This document shows positions 51,511-60,687 of a stretch of 64,000 bases of DNA, piece by piece. This DNA comes from UBA12018 sp051656605 (lineage in GTDB: Bacteria; Bacteroidota; Bacteroidia; Bacteroidales; CAMTPD01). Both the position numbers and the translations under genes were made by a program. Under the pieces are notes generated by a model, which made no database searches, was not told the origin of the DNA, and saw nothing but the letters and a program-made list of their open reading frames with translations. How positions within the stretch are numbered: the stretch's first letter is position 1; every line of letters begins with the position of its first letter. The DNA lies in the NCBI GenBank assembly GCA_051656605.1, contig JBOGCF010000057.1, forward strand, positions 1-64,000, read 5' to 3'.

Positions 51511-52671
51511 TTATGATTGCGAAGCCGTCAGATTTTGTTTGTCGGCAAGGAACTGTGCGATTTCTTGTGCAGCCTTTTGAGCAGCTCCCGGGTTTCCCAA
51601 GCGACGGATTACATCATCGTATCCATCGAGCATTTGTTGGCGGTAGGCGGGATCAAAAAGGAGCTTATAGAGCTCGTGTCGAATATTTACAGGAGAGAAA
51701 TTATCGGTGAATAATTCGGTAACCACTGCTTTGTCGGCAATCAGATTCACCAGAGAGATGTATTTGATATTGAAGAAATACTTGAATACATACTTGCTGA
51801 TTGGTTTGAGCGGAGTCTTGTAGCAAACGACCTGCGGAACCTTAAACAGGGCAGTCTCGAGTGTAGCAGTACCGGAGGTTACGAGAGCAGCCTGAGCTTG
51901 CTGAAGCAGGCGATACGTTTGTCCGAAAACAATCTTGCACGAATCCGCATCGATGAACTGATTGTAATAGCTGCGATCGATACCCGGAGCACCGGCAAGA
52001 ACCATTTGGTACGAGTTGAGTCCTTTTACCGCTTCGAGCATTACAGGCAGGTTGTTTTGGATCTCCTGCTTCCGACTTCCTGCAAGCAGCGCTATGATGG
52101 GCTTGCGGGAGAGAGAGTTGGATTGGGTAAATGCTTCGAACGTTTCGTCTTTATCGGGACGAAATGCGACAGAGTCTACCGACGGATTCCCAACGTAATC
52201 TACCGAAAGCTGGTGCTTGTTTTTGAAATAGTCTACCTCGAAAGGAAGGATACACAGAAGCTTATCCACATCTTTTTTGATGTTCTTGATGCGATGCTCT
52301 TTCCATGCCCATATTTTAGGAGATATATAATAGACTACCGGAATGTGTAACTGGTGCTTTACATACTTTGCGATCTTGAAATTAAAACCGGGATAATCTA
52401 CCAGGATCACCACATCGGGAGCAAAGGCTTTGATGTCGTCTTTGCACAGTTGCATGTTGCGGAGTATCGTCTTGAGGTTAAGCAATACCGGCACAAAGCC
52501 CATAAATGCCATTTCGTGGTAATGCTTTACCAAGGTGCCTCCCTGCTGCTGCATCAGATCACCTCCGAAATAGCGAAACGACGCATTGGGATCGTTTTCT
52601 TTAATGGCAGCCATTAGGTTAGAGGCATGTAAGTCGCCCGATGCTTCTCCTGCTATAATATAATACTTCAT
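51511..52671 (-). CDS. lpxB: Lipid-A-disaccharide synthase
   Basis: LpxB joins UDP-diacylglucosamine and lipid X into the lipid A disaccharide. Starting at the ATG at 52671 gives 386 residues beginning MKYYIIAGEASGDLHASNL, the family start. The frame stays open upstream to 52791 but overlaps surE without conservation. DYPGFNFKIAKY, SPKIWAWKEHR, LAGSRKQEI and SGTATLETAL are all present. It lies 20 bases after surE. Confidence 0.96.
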   Translation of the reverse strand: MKYYIIAGEASGDLHASNLMAAIKENDPNASFRYFGGDLMQQQGGTLVKHYHEMAFMGFVPVLLNLKTILRNMQLCKDDIKAFAPDVVILVDYPGFNFKIAKYVKHQLHIPVVYYISPKIWAWKEHRIKNIKKDVDKLLCILPFEVDYFKNKHQLSVDYVGNPSVDSVAFRPDKDETFEAFTQSNSLSRKPIIALLAGSRKQEIQNNLPVMLEAVKGLNSYQMVLAGAPGIDRSYYNQFIDADSCKIVFGQTYRLLQQAQAALVTSGTATLETALFKVPQVVCYKTPLKPISKYVFKYFFNIKYISLVNLIADKAVVTELFTDNFSPVNIRHELYKLLFDPAYRQQMLDGYDDVIRRLGNPGAAQKAAQEIAQFLADKQNLTASQS

Positions 52672-52691
52672 AGGTTTTCCAGATTGGCAGG

Positions 52692-53468
52692 TTATTGGTT
52701 TTCCCAAGACATGAGATGTTGCATAAAGTCGTAATCGGTAGCATCGATTTTGCACGGAACAACAGAGGCATATCCATTGTCGAGAGCCCAAGTGTCATTT
52801 GCTTCGTTGTCGGGATCTGAGTCTCTAAATTCACCTGTGAGCCAGTATACAGGATTGCCCGAAGGGTCTTCTCCCTGCATGTATTCATTTACCCATTTTC
52901 CTTTAGCCTGCTTACAGATCTTGATTCCTTTCACAGTGTTGCCTTCAGGGATATTCACGTTTAGATAAATGCCTTCGGGTAGTGGATTGGCAAGGATTTT
53001 AGCTGTGATTTCTTTGGCTATGCGTTTCGATTCGGAAAAGTCGGCATTGGAGTGGTGATCGGTGATGGAGAATCCGATGGAAGAGATGCCAAAGATACAG
53101 CCTTCCATTGCAGCACCCATGGTGCCGGAGTAGATTACGGCTACGGCCATGTTGCCACCGTGATTGATACCGGATAATACAATGTCGGGTTTCTGTTGTG
53201 GGAATGCATGCATGTATAGTTTGACACAATCAACCGGACTTCCTGTGCAACGATAATAGGTAACGCCTTCTTCTTTGCGTATTTCTTTGAAGCGTATAGG
53301 GTGAATCGAGGTAATGGCGCTAGACATTCCGGAGCGAGGTCCGTCGGGTGCGAATACAACTACTTCTCCAAGTTCTCTTACTGCTTCTACGAGTTCGTTA
53401 ATCCCTTTTGCACTTATGCCATCGTCGTTTGTGATCAAGATCAGTGGCTTTTTTGTATCGTTATTCAT
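52692..53468 (-). CDS. surE: 5'/3'-nucleotidase SurE
   Basis: SurE is a metal-dependent nucleoside monophosphatase. The 258 residues start with ILITNDDGISAKGI, which carries the metal-binding Asp pair. APDGPRSGMSSAI, GSPVDCVKLYMH, VLSGINHGGN and YSGTMGAAMEG follow, all of them active-site segments. It is probably co-transcribed with lpxB. Confidence 0.96.
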   Translation of the reverse strand: MNNDTKKPLILITNDDGISAKGINELVEAVRELGEVVVFAPDGPRSGMSSAITSIHPIRFKEIRKEEGVTYYRCTGSPVDCVKLYMHAFPQQKPDIVLSGINHGGNMAVAVIYSGTMGAAMEGCIFGISSIGFSITDHHSNADFSESKRIAKEITAKILANPLPEGIYLNVNIPEGNTVKGIKICKQAKGKWVNEYMQGEDPSGNPVYWLTGEFRDSDPDNEANDTWALDNGYASVVPCKIDATDYDFMQHLMSWENQ

Positions 53469-53814
53469 AGCTTATCGTTTCTATTTTCGAGTAAAGATAA
53501 TGTTTTATCACGATGGTTATATCGATTGCAGATCAACCTTTGTTGTTATTATACTTGATATTGCTTTCAGGTTCCTTTTTATTGAAAAAGGAGTCAAAAC
53601 AAGTGTGATTTGTTTTAAAATATGATAATAATAGACGGATAATTAATGTATTAGCCAATTTTTGATTTCTTTTGTTCGAATTTTTATAAATCAAAAACAG
53701 TAAGTTTATTAACAGAAACTGCAAGTTATCAACAGCTAAGTTATAGTTTGAAGGGGATAGCATTGTATAGTTTCTTATTATTATTTATTTTGTCGCTGTT
53801 TTTAAATTAGTGCT
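53469..53814. other. Divergent intergenic region upstream of parAB with DnaA-box-like sites
   Basis: 346 bases between surE (minus) and parA (plus). TTATTAACA (53706-53714) and TTATCAACA (53726-53734) lie 20 bp apart, and the second is one base from a DnaA box. A small hairpin CCTTTTTATTGAAAAAGG lies at about 53575-53592. A 76-codon open frame here (53533-53763, minus) is AT-rich and not credible. No parS site was found in this gap. Confidence 0.45.
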
Positions 53815-54579
53815 ATGGGAAAGACAATAGCTTTAGCAAATCAAAAAGGCGGTGTAGGTAAAACAACTACGACGATCAACTTGGCAGCATCACTTGCTGT
53901 GCAGGAGAAAAAAGTATTGGTAATTGATGCCGATCCGCAGGCCAATGCATCTTCCGGTTTAGGTATAGACATTCGTGAAGTGAAAGCTTCGATATACGAA
54001 TGTATTGTGAACGGTATTTCGACCGAAGAGGCAGTATTACCGACCGAAGTGGAAGGTTTGTATATTTTGCCTTCTCATATTGATTTGGTAGGCGCCGAAA
54101 TAGAAATGCTTAATTTGCCAAATAGAGAACGCCTGATGAAAGAGGCGTTGGCGAAAGTAAAGGACCAATATGATTATATTTTAATCGACTGTTCTCCTTC
54201 GCTGGGATTGATTACGGTAAATGCCCTTACTGCGGCAGACTCTGTAATTATTCCGGTTCAGTGCGAGTATTTTGCACTCGAGGGTATCAGTAAACTATTG
54301 AATACGATTAAAATAATCAAGTCAAAACTGAATCCGGGACTCGAGATTGAAGGTTTTCTTCTTACTATGTACGACTCTCGTTTGCGACTAGCCAATCAGA
54401 TCTACGAAGAAGTAAAACGTCACTTCCAAAGCTTGGTGTTCGATACCGTAATTCAGCGTAATATCAAACTAAGTGAAGCTCCGAGCCATGGCTTGCCGGT
54501 GATCTTATATGATGCCTCGTCGCGTGGATCATTAAATCACATGCAGTTGGCCAAAGAATTAATCGATAAGAATAAATAA
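53815..54579 (+). CDS. parA: Chromosome-partitioning ATPase ParA (Soj)
   Basis: A Walker-type ATPase of 254 residues: deviant Walker A KGGVGKTT (11-18), DADPQANAS, and Walker B YILIDCSPSLG. The SEAPSHGLPV motif near the C-terminus is characteristic of chromosomal Soj. It works with ParB and parS sites to segregate origins. parB starts 18 bases downstream. Confidence 0.96.
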   Translation: MGKTIALANQKGGVGKTTTTINLAASLAVQEKKVLVIDADPQANASSGLGIDIREVKASIYECIVNGISTEEAVLPTEVEGLYILPSHIDLVGAEIEMLNLPNRERLMKEALAKVKDQYDYILIDCSPSLGLITVNALTAADSVIIPVQCEYFALEGISKLLNTIKIIKSKLNPGLEIEGFLLTMYDSRLRLANQIYEEVKRHFQSLVFDTVIQRNIKLSEAPSHGLPVILYDASSRGSLNHMQLAKELIDKNK

Positions 54580-54597
54580 TATAAGAAATCATACTCT

Positions 54598-55488
54598 ATG
54601 TCATTACAAAGGAAATCTGTATTAGGAAGAGGTCTTGACGCTCTGATCACGTTTGATGAAGTGAAAACCGGGGGGTCTTCTTCGATCAACGAGGTAGAAC
54701 TGTCAAAGATTATGCCCAATCCGGATCAGCCCCGATCAGTATTTGACGAAGATGCTTTAAATGAATTGTCGGCATCAATCAAGTCGCTGGGTGTCATACA
54801 GCCTATAACGTTGCGTGAGATTGATACCGATAAATATCAAATTATATCGGGAGAACGTAGATACCGTGCCTCTAAAATGGCCGGACTTACTGCTATCCCG
54901 GCTTATATCCGTACTGCGGCAGATGAACATGTCGTAGAGATGGCTTTGATCGAGAACATACAGCGCGAAGATTTGAATGCTGTCGAGATTGCTCTCACTT
55001 ATCAGAAACTGATCGATGTGTATGGACTTACACAAGAACGATTGAGCGAACGGGTAGGTAAGAAGCGTACTACGATTGCCAATTATCTTCGACTACTGAA
55101 ACTTCCTGCCGAAATTCAGATGGGATTGAAGAACAAATTGATTGACATGGGGCATGCCCGTGCAATTATTTCGGTTCAAGATCCGGCAAAACAGCTCGAG
55201 ATTTACGAGCTCATCTTGAGTAAAGGCTTGTCGGTTCGTAATGTTGAGGAGCTAGCTCGTGCTGCTTCTAATGGCGAACAGATTGCTGTGCAAACAGAAA
55301 ATCAGGCAATTGAAAAGAAAGCAAATTCTGAAGAGTTTGTTTTGTTGAAGAAACATCTTTCAAACTTTTTTAGTACGAATGTTCAACTCGTATGTAATGA
55401 AAAAGGAAAAGGTAAAATATCGATTCCTTTTACGTCGGAAGAGGAGCTTGAAAAGATTATTGCCTTATTTGATACATTAAAAAAATAA
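54598..55488 (+). CDS. parB: Chromosome-partitioning protein ParB
   Basis: A 296-residue CTP-dependent DNA clamp. The N-terminus is RKSVLGRGLDALI, box I is GERRYRASKMAGL, box II ENIQREDLNAVEIA, and the HTH is ERVGKKRTTIANYLRLLKLP. A C-terminal dimerisation domain is at about 250-296. It is in an operon with parA upstream. Confidence 0.96.
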   Translation: MSLQRKSVLGRGLDALITFDEVKTGGSSSINEVELSKIMPNPDQPRSVFDEDALNELSASIKSLGVIQPITLREIDTDKYQIISGERRYRASKMAGLTAIPAYIRTAADEHVVEMALIENIQREDLNAVEIALTYQKLIDVYGLTQERLSERVGKKRTTIANYLRLLKLPAEIQMGLKNKLIDMGHARAIISVQDPAKQLEIYELILSKGLSVRNVEELARAASNGEQIAVQTENQAIEKKANSEEFVLLKKHLSNFFSTNVQLVCNEKGKGKISIPFTSEEELEKIIALFDTLKK

Positions 55489-55490
55489 AT

Positions 55491-56177
55491 TTGGAAAGAG
55501 TGCGTTCTCGATGTAAATTATTGATATCCTTGTTGCTGTTCCTGTTTTTATTTACATGGAATGCAGCAGCTCAACAAGATCAAGCCGTAGCTTTGCAAGA
55601 TTCGATGGCTGTACAAGATACTGCCCGAATTGCATCGATGATGACTGTTGCAAAGCCCGAAGATCTGGCCAAAGCTTTTAAGCCGTTTAAACCAAATCCA
55701 ACTAGAGCTGTCCTATATTCTGCAATCTTACCGGGGTTGGGCCAAATTTACAATCGTAAGTATTGGAAACTACCTATTGTATACGGAGGATTTGTAGGGT
55801 GTACGTACGCTATCACATGGAATAATAGAAATTATACCGACTATTCAAATGCTTTTAGCGATATCGTGAGTGGTGATCCAAACCGAAATAGTTGGGAGAA
55901 TTTTATTCCTGCAGGTCAAACTCCTGAAACAGTCGATAAAGATTGGTTGCAGAGTTCTTTAAAGAGAAAGAAAGATTTTTTCAGACGCAATCGAGACCTT
56001 AGTATTATTTGTACCGTAGGTCTTTATGTATTGTGTATGATTGATGCATATGTCGATGCTCAGTTATTTGACTTCGATGTATCGCCCGATCTTTCTATGC
56101 GAGTAGAGCCTTACATGAACGATTACTCGAAAACGAGTACGCGTGAAGTGGGCGTGAATTGCAGTATTAAGTTCTAA
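55491..56177 (+). CDS. DUF5683 domain protein
   Basis: A 228-residue exported protein. The only plausible start is TTG at 55491, which gives a signal peptide (LLISLLLFLFLFTWNAAAQ). The DUF5683 domain runs from about residue 65 (RAVLYSAILPGLGQIYNRKYWK) with two hydrophobic segments (about 83-100 and 172-190). Its position between parB and mltD is common in Bacteroidales. The function is unknown; an envelope location is inferred. Confidence 0.83.
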   Translation: MERVRSRCKLLISLLLFLFLFTWNAAAQQDQAVALQDSMAVQDTARIASMMTVAKPEDLAKAFKPFKPNPTRAVLYSAILPGLGQIYNRKYWKLPIVYGGFVGCTYAITWNNRNYTDYSNAFSDIVSGDPNRNSWENFIPAGQTPETVDKDWLQSSLKRKKDFFRRNRDLSIICTVGLYVLCMIDAYVDAQLFDFDVSPDLSMRVEPYMNDYSKTSTREVGVNCSIKF

Positions 56178-56186
56178 ATCAGAATA

Positions 56187-57701
56187 ATGAAAAGAAAAGG
56201 TTGTATAATTGTAAGTAGTTTAATTTTAGCGTTTGCAAGTTTGAGCGCTCAATCTAGCGAACAAAATATTCAGGAAAGCGACTCGTTATTTAATAGTATT
56301 GAAGATAACTTTCTGCCCGAAAGTTTGGATGCTGATCTGGATAGTTTAATGTCTTCTTGGCATACTAAATACTTTACCAAGCGAATCGAATCTTGCTACA
56401 ACGATGAATACGACTTTTATATACCAGACTCTGTTTATATCGACCGATTAAACAGACTTCCACATGTAATCCCGATGACTTACAACGAAGACGTGCGTAA
56501 GTGTATTGACTTATACACAGGTCGTCGTCGTACATTGGTGCAGTATATGCTAGGTATGGCAGACTTTTACTTTCCAATGATCGAGCAGGTGCTTGATAAA
56601 AATGGTCTGCCAATGGAGCTTAAATACTTAACCCTTGTAGAGTCTGCTCTGAATCCGTTTGCTTTATCTCGTATGGGAGCAAGTGGCCTGTGGCAGTTTA
56701 TGCTTCCTACCGGACGTGCTTACGGTTTAGAGATAAACAGTCTTGTCGACGAACGTCGTGATCCGCAAAAAGCCACAGAGGCAGCATGTAAATACTTTAA
56801 GGACATGTATGAGGTGTACGGAGATTGGAATCTGGTAATTGCTTCCTATAATTGTGGACCGGGTAACGTAAATAAGGCTATCCGAAGAGCAGGTGGTAAT
56901 AAGGATTTCTGGGAAATATATAAGTTCCTTCCTCGTGAAACACGCTCTTATGTTCCCTTGTTTATTGCTGCAAATTACGTAATGAATTACTATTGCGACC
57001 ACAATATCTGTCCGCTGCAAGCAGCTTTGCCTGTTGTAACCGATACGATTGTTGTCGATAAAATGCTCCATTTGCAGCAGGTCTCTGACGTGTTGGGATT
57101 GAATATAGAACAGCTTAGAGCATTGAATCCTCAATACAAACGGGATATTATTCCGGGGCATGGAAAACCATATCTTCTTAATTTGCCTGTATCCGAAGCT
57201 TTGACTTTTAGCGAAAAAAGAGACTCTATTTATAACTACAACTTTAATACGTTTTTCGCAAATATAAATCCGAATGCTAATAATGCCGGTAATGTGGCCG
57301 ATAAAGAGCGTATAACTCATATTGTAGGTAAGAAGGAGACGCTTATGTCAATAGCGAATAAGTATGGAGTTACCTCTAGTCAGATTAAGAAATGGAACAA
57401 TCTCTCTTCTTCCCGTGTTCCTACAGGCAAGAAACTCGTGATTCATGTAGATAATGGAGGCGTATTATTGGCAGAGAAGAAACAAGCTTCGGCCGTGAAA
57501 GAAGAAAAGGTGGTGTCAAAAGTGGCATCAAGTGAACAAGGCTCCGATAACTTTAGTTATTATAAAGTGAAGAAAGGAGATTCTCTTTACACAATATCAA
57601 AACAATATCCAGGTGTTACTACTTCTCAAATTCAGAAAGCAAACGGAATTGCAGGAAGTAATATTAAGCCTGGCCAAACATTGAAAATTCCTATTGTTTA
57701 A
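56187..57701 (+). CDS. mltD: MltD-like lytic transglycosylase with LysM repeats
   Basis: A 504-residue exported protein (signal to about residue 20). The SLT lysozyme-like domain at about 125-265 has the catalytic Glu in LVESALNPFALS, GASGLWQFMLPTGRAYGL and SYNCGPGNVNKAI. Two LysM modules close the protein, at about 370-415 (THIVGKKETLMSIANKYG) and 455-504 (YYKVKKGDSLYTISKQYP). It cleaves peptidoglycan strands while anchored to the wall by LysM. Confidence 0.93.
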   Translation: MKRKGCIIVSSLILAFASLSAQSSEQNIQESDSLFNSIEDNFLPESLDADLDSLMSSWHTKYFTKRIESCYNDEYDFYIPDSVYIDRLNRLPHVIPMTYNEDVRKCIDLYTGRRRTLVQYMLGMADFYFPMIEQVLDKNGLPMELKYLTLVESALNPFALSRMGASGLWQFMLPTGRAYGLEINSLVDERRDPQKATEAACKYFKDMYEVYGDWNLVIASYNCGPGNVNKAIRRAGGNKDFWEIYKFLPRETRSYVPLFIAANYVMNYYCDHNICPLQAALPVVTDTIVVDKMLHLQQVSDVLGLNIEQLRALNPQYKRDIIPGHGKPYLLNLPVSEALTFSEKRDSIYNYNFNTFFANINPNANNAGNVADKERITHIVGKKETLMSIANKYGVTSSQIKKWNNLSSSRVPTGKKLVIHVDNGGVLLAEKKQASAVKEEKVVSKVASSEQGSDNFSYYKVKKGDSLYTISKQYPGVTTSQIQKANGIAGSNIKPGQTLKIPIV

Positions 57702-57718
57702 CAGATAATTTAGTAACT

Positions 57719-57898
57719 ATGGACTCAATTGACAAAGTTCTTGATGTGATGAAAAATGCCGGAGAACCACTAAACGCCGGAAAAATTGTAGAGCTTTCAG
57801 GTCTTACAAAGAAAGACGTAGATAAAGCAATGAAAGAATTGAAAGAGCAAGGGTTAATCGTATCGCCAAAAAGATGCTATTGGGAACCCTCGAAGTAG
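57719..57898 (+). CDS. Small winged-helix protein
   Basis: A 59-residue frame: MDSIDKVLDVMKNAGEPLNA, then KIVELSGLTKKDVDKAMKEL, then GLIVSPKRCYWEPSK. The pattern helix, helix-turn-helix, wing fits a compact winged-helix DNA-binding domain. Codon use is normal and it starts 17 bases after mltD, so it is likely a real gene. It may regulate the rel gene that follows, but there is no direct evidence. Confidence 0.78.
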   Translation: MDSIDKVLDVMKNAGEPLNAGKIVELSGLTKKDVDKAMKELKEQGLIVSPKRCYWEPSK

Positions 57899-57920
57899 TA
57901 ATCAAAGAATAAAAATTAGT

Positions 57921-57928
57921 TATCTTTG
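57921..57928 (+). promoter_or_regulatory. -7 element for rel
   Basis: TATCTTTG matches TAnnTTTG, 31 bases upstream of the preferred rel start. It suggests rel has its own promoter in addition to any read-through from mltD. No clear -33 box was found. Confidence 0.5.
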
Positions 57929-57958
57929 AATTCTTAATTAGAAATGGAGGCTTGTGTT

Positions 57959-60208
57959 ATGGATGAAATCAAAAATGAATTTGAGTCTGATGAGTTACTT
58001 ATTCAACAAGAGTTTGATGCTCTGTTGCAAGATTATATTAATTCAAATCACAGACGGAAGGTTGAGCTCATAACAAAAGCCTTCAATTTTGCCAAACAGG
58101 CACATCAAGGGGTAAAACGTCGCTCCGGCGAACCATATATCATGCACCCACTTGCTGTTGCACGAATTGTTTGTAGAGAAATTGGCTTGGGTTCGACTTC
58201 GATAAGTGCAGCGTTATTGCATGATGTCGTTGAAGATACAGAATTTACAGTCGAGGATATCAAAGCCATGTTTGGCGAGAAGATTGCTACGATTGTGGAT
58301 GGATTAACAAAGATATCGGGAGGTATCTTTGGAGAGCAGGCTTCGGCTCAAGCGGAAAACTTCAGAAAGTTACTGCTTACCATGTCTGATGATATTCGTG
58401 TTATTTTGATTAAAATAGCGGATAGACTACACAATATGCGTACGCTGGGCTCAATGTTGCCCTCAAAACAATATAAAATTGCCGGAGAGACCTTATACTT
58501 ATATGCTCCTTTAGCACATCGTTTAGGTCTTTTCTCGATCAAAACCGAACTTGAAGATCTCAGCTTCAAGTATGAACACCCCGAAGAATATCGACAGATA
58601 AAAGAGAAGCTTGATGCATCCGAAAATATGCGTCAGGATGCATTTGCACGCTTTGCTCAGCCGCTAGAAGCAAGATTGAATAAGTTGGGTGTTGCCTACG
58701 AGATGAAAGCTCGTGTAAAGTCTATTTATTCTATCTGGAATAAAATGCAAGCGAAAGGAGTCTCTTTCGAAGAGGTCTACGATATTTTTGCTGTTCGTAT
58801 TATTTTCGATCCGGCTAATGGTGTAGACGAAAAGAATCAATGTTGGGATATTTATTCGGTGATCACCGATATCTACAAGTTGCGACCTGATCGAATACGT
58901 GATTGGGTAAGCAGGCCTAAAGCTAATGGTTATCAGGCTTTGCACGTAACGGTAATGGGTCCTGATGGTGAATGGATAGAAGTTCAGATCCGTAGCCGTA
59001 GAATGGACGACATTGCAGAGAAAGGTTTTGCTGCACACTGGAAATACAAAGAACACAACGTAGAGGAGGATACAGAGTTGGATAAATGGTTAAAGACCAT
59101 TACCGAGATACTAGAGAATCCAAATCCCAATGCACTTGATTTTCTCGATACAATCAAATTAAACCTATTTGCATTAGAGATCTTTGTGTTTACTCCTCGT
59201 GGGGATATTAAAACATTGCCGCAAGAGGCTACTGCTCTCGACTTTGCTTATGCATTGCATACAAATCTAGGAAACCAATGTATTGGAGCTAAGGTGAATC
59301 ACAAATTGGTTCCACTTAGCCATAAGTTGCAAAGTGGAGATCAAGTTGAGATCTTATCTTCAAAATCACAAACTCCTCAGGCCGAATGGCTCAACTTTGT
59401 AACTACAGCAAAGGCTAAAGCAAAGATCGATTATGCACTCAAAAAGCAGCGTAAAGAGCTGGCAAGAGAAGGAGAGCATATTGTAACCGAAGCTTTGGAA
59501 AGGAATAAGATGGAAGCCAATTTTATGAATTTCGATAAGTTGGCCACTTATTACTCATTCTTGAAGCGTGATGAGTTTTTCTGCTCTGTTGCAAAAGGAG
59601 ATATAGAACTTGCAGATAATCTAGCCAAAGTTCTTAATTATAATAAGAAGAAAAGCGGCTTTTTCAACTACGTAAAACAAGCATTTGGAGTTGGAGGAAA
59701 AGAAGAAGTCGATAAACTTCCACATTGCGATTTATCACAACAAAAAATTGATAAGAAGAAGATCTATCAATTGAAGGAGATCGCTTTTGAAAGAAATTAT
59801 CAAATTGCTGATTGTTGCAAACCGATACCGGGAGACGAAGTTTTTGGGTTTCTTAATGACGACAATTCGGTAACTATTCATAAACGCTCATGTCCTATTG
59901 GATTGCGATTGATGAGTTCTTTCGGAGAACGAATCCTTACTACCGAATGGTCAGATCATAGTAGCTTTACTTATCCGGCAACTTTAGAAATCAAAGGAAT
60001 TGACGCGATGGGTATTCTAAATATAATTGTACGTACGATTTCTGAAGAGTTTTCTGTCAATATGCGAAAGATTGTTTTGGAAGCAAAAGATGGATTCTTT
60101 GAAGGCAGAGTGCAATTGTATGTTCATGACATCTCTGATATACAGAATATTTGCAATAGACTAGCAAAGGTTGAAAATGTGAAATCTGTAGCTAGGGTTG
60201 CCGAATAA
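57959..60208 (+). CDS. rel: Bifunctional (p)ppGpp synthetase/hydrolase
   Basis: A RelA/SpoT homologue of 749 residues that makes and degrades the stringent-response alarmone. An HD hydrolase domain has His88-Asp89 in ALLHDVVEDT. The synthetase domain has RVKSIYSIWNKM and GYQALHVTVMGP. Then come TGS (FVFTPRGDIKTLPQEATALD), a conserved Cys region (ADCCKPIPGDEV) and a C-terminal ACT domain. The ATG at 57944 is open, but GGAGG at 57946-57950 sits eight bases before the ATG at 57959, which is therefore preferred. Confidence 0.94.
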   Translation: MDEIKNEFESDELLIQQEFDALLQDYINSNHRRKVELITKAFNFAKQAHQGVKRRSGEPYIMHPLAVARIVCREIGLGSTSISAALLHDVVEDTEFTVEDIKAMFGEKIATIVDGLTKISGGIFGEQASAQAENFRKLLLTMSDDIRVILIKIADRLHNMRTLGSMLPSKQYKIAGETLYLYAPLAHRLGLFSIKTELEDLSFKYEHPEEYRQIKEKLDASENMRQDAFARFAQPLEARLNKLGVAYEMKARVKSIYSIWNKMQAKGVSFEEVYDIFAVRIIFDPANGVDEKNQCWDIYSVITDIYKLRPDRIRDWVSRPKANGYQALHVTVMGPDGEWIEVQIRSRRMDDIAEKGFAAHWKYKEHNVEEDTELDKWLKTITEILENPNPNALDFLDTIKLNLFALEIFVFTPRGDIKTLPQEATALDFAYALHTNLGNQCIGAKVNHKLVPLSHKLQSGDQVEILSSKSQTPQAEWLNFVTTAKAKAKIDYALKKQRKELAREGEHIVTEALERNKMEANFMNFDKLATYYSFLKRDEFFCSVAKGDIELADNLAKVLNYNKKKSGFFNYVKQAFGVGGKEEVDKLPHCDLSQQKIDKKKIYQLKEIAFERNYQIADCCKPIPGDEVFGFLNDDNSVTIHKRSCPIGLRLMSSFGERILTTEWSDHSSFTYPATLEIKGIDAMGILNIIVRTISEEFSVNMRKIVLEAKDGFFEGRVQLYVHDISDIQNICNRLAKVENVKSVARVAE

Positions 60209-60231
60209 GTACAAGAAGAATATGTATACAT

Positions 60232-60280
60232 AAAAGCCCGGTTATTTGTGTTTTTTGAATACAAATAACCGGGCTTTCTT
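60232..60280. terminator. Terminator after rel
   Basis: AAAGCCCGGTTATTTGT pairs perfectly with ACAAATAACCGGGCTTT around an 11-base loop. Pyrimidine-rich sequence follows. It also faces the minus-strand MerR gene. Confidence 0.9.
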
Positions 60281-60315
60281 TATTCTGATGATCGCTTCTT
60301 TAAGCTGATCTTTTA

Positions 60316-60669
60316 TTATGCTTTGTCGATTGCATCAAAGATATCTTTGAGAGCAAGGAGCTCTTCCTTTATACCTTTCAGACGAGCAACAACTTCCTCG
60401 TTCTTCTTCGTGTTTTCAGGATTGTCTTTGATTTTTTGTTTGGCACCGGCAAGAGTAAGACCTCTCTCTTTTACCAGATGGAAGACCAATCGTACATTCT
60501 CAATATCTTCTTTTTTATAATATCGAGTACCCTTCCCCGATTTACGTGGATTGATAATGTCAAACTCTTTTTCCCAAAAACGGAGTGTCGACTCATTTAT
60601 TCCAAACATCTTGGCTACTTCACCAATCGAATAGAATAGTTTTAGATCTTTATTCTTATTTAGTGCCAT
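60316..60669 (-). CDS. MerR-family transcriptional regulator
   Basis: A 117-residue protein with the MerR winged-helix start YSIGEVAKMFGINESTLRFW and wing GKGTRYYKKEDIENV. A helical coil follows to the end (RLKGIKEELLALKDIFDAI). There is no cysteine-rich metal site, so it is not a metal sensor. It is 18 bases after the M23 peptidase gene in the same operon, an arrangement frequent in Bacteroidota next to alaS. Confidence 0.9.
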   Translation of the reverse strand: MALNKNKDLKLFYSIGEVAKMFGINESTLRFWEKEFDIINPRKSGKGTRYYKKEDIENVRLVFHLVKERGLTLAGAKQKIKDNPENTKKNEEVVARLKGIKEELLALKDIFDAIDKA

Positions 60670-60687
60670 AATTTTAGTCCAATTTAA

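Noticed and set aside
53533..53763. 76-codon frame upstream of parA
   Set aside because: Its Asn, Leu and Lys-rich AT composition and lack of any motif point to non-coding sequence.
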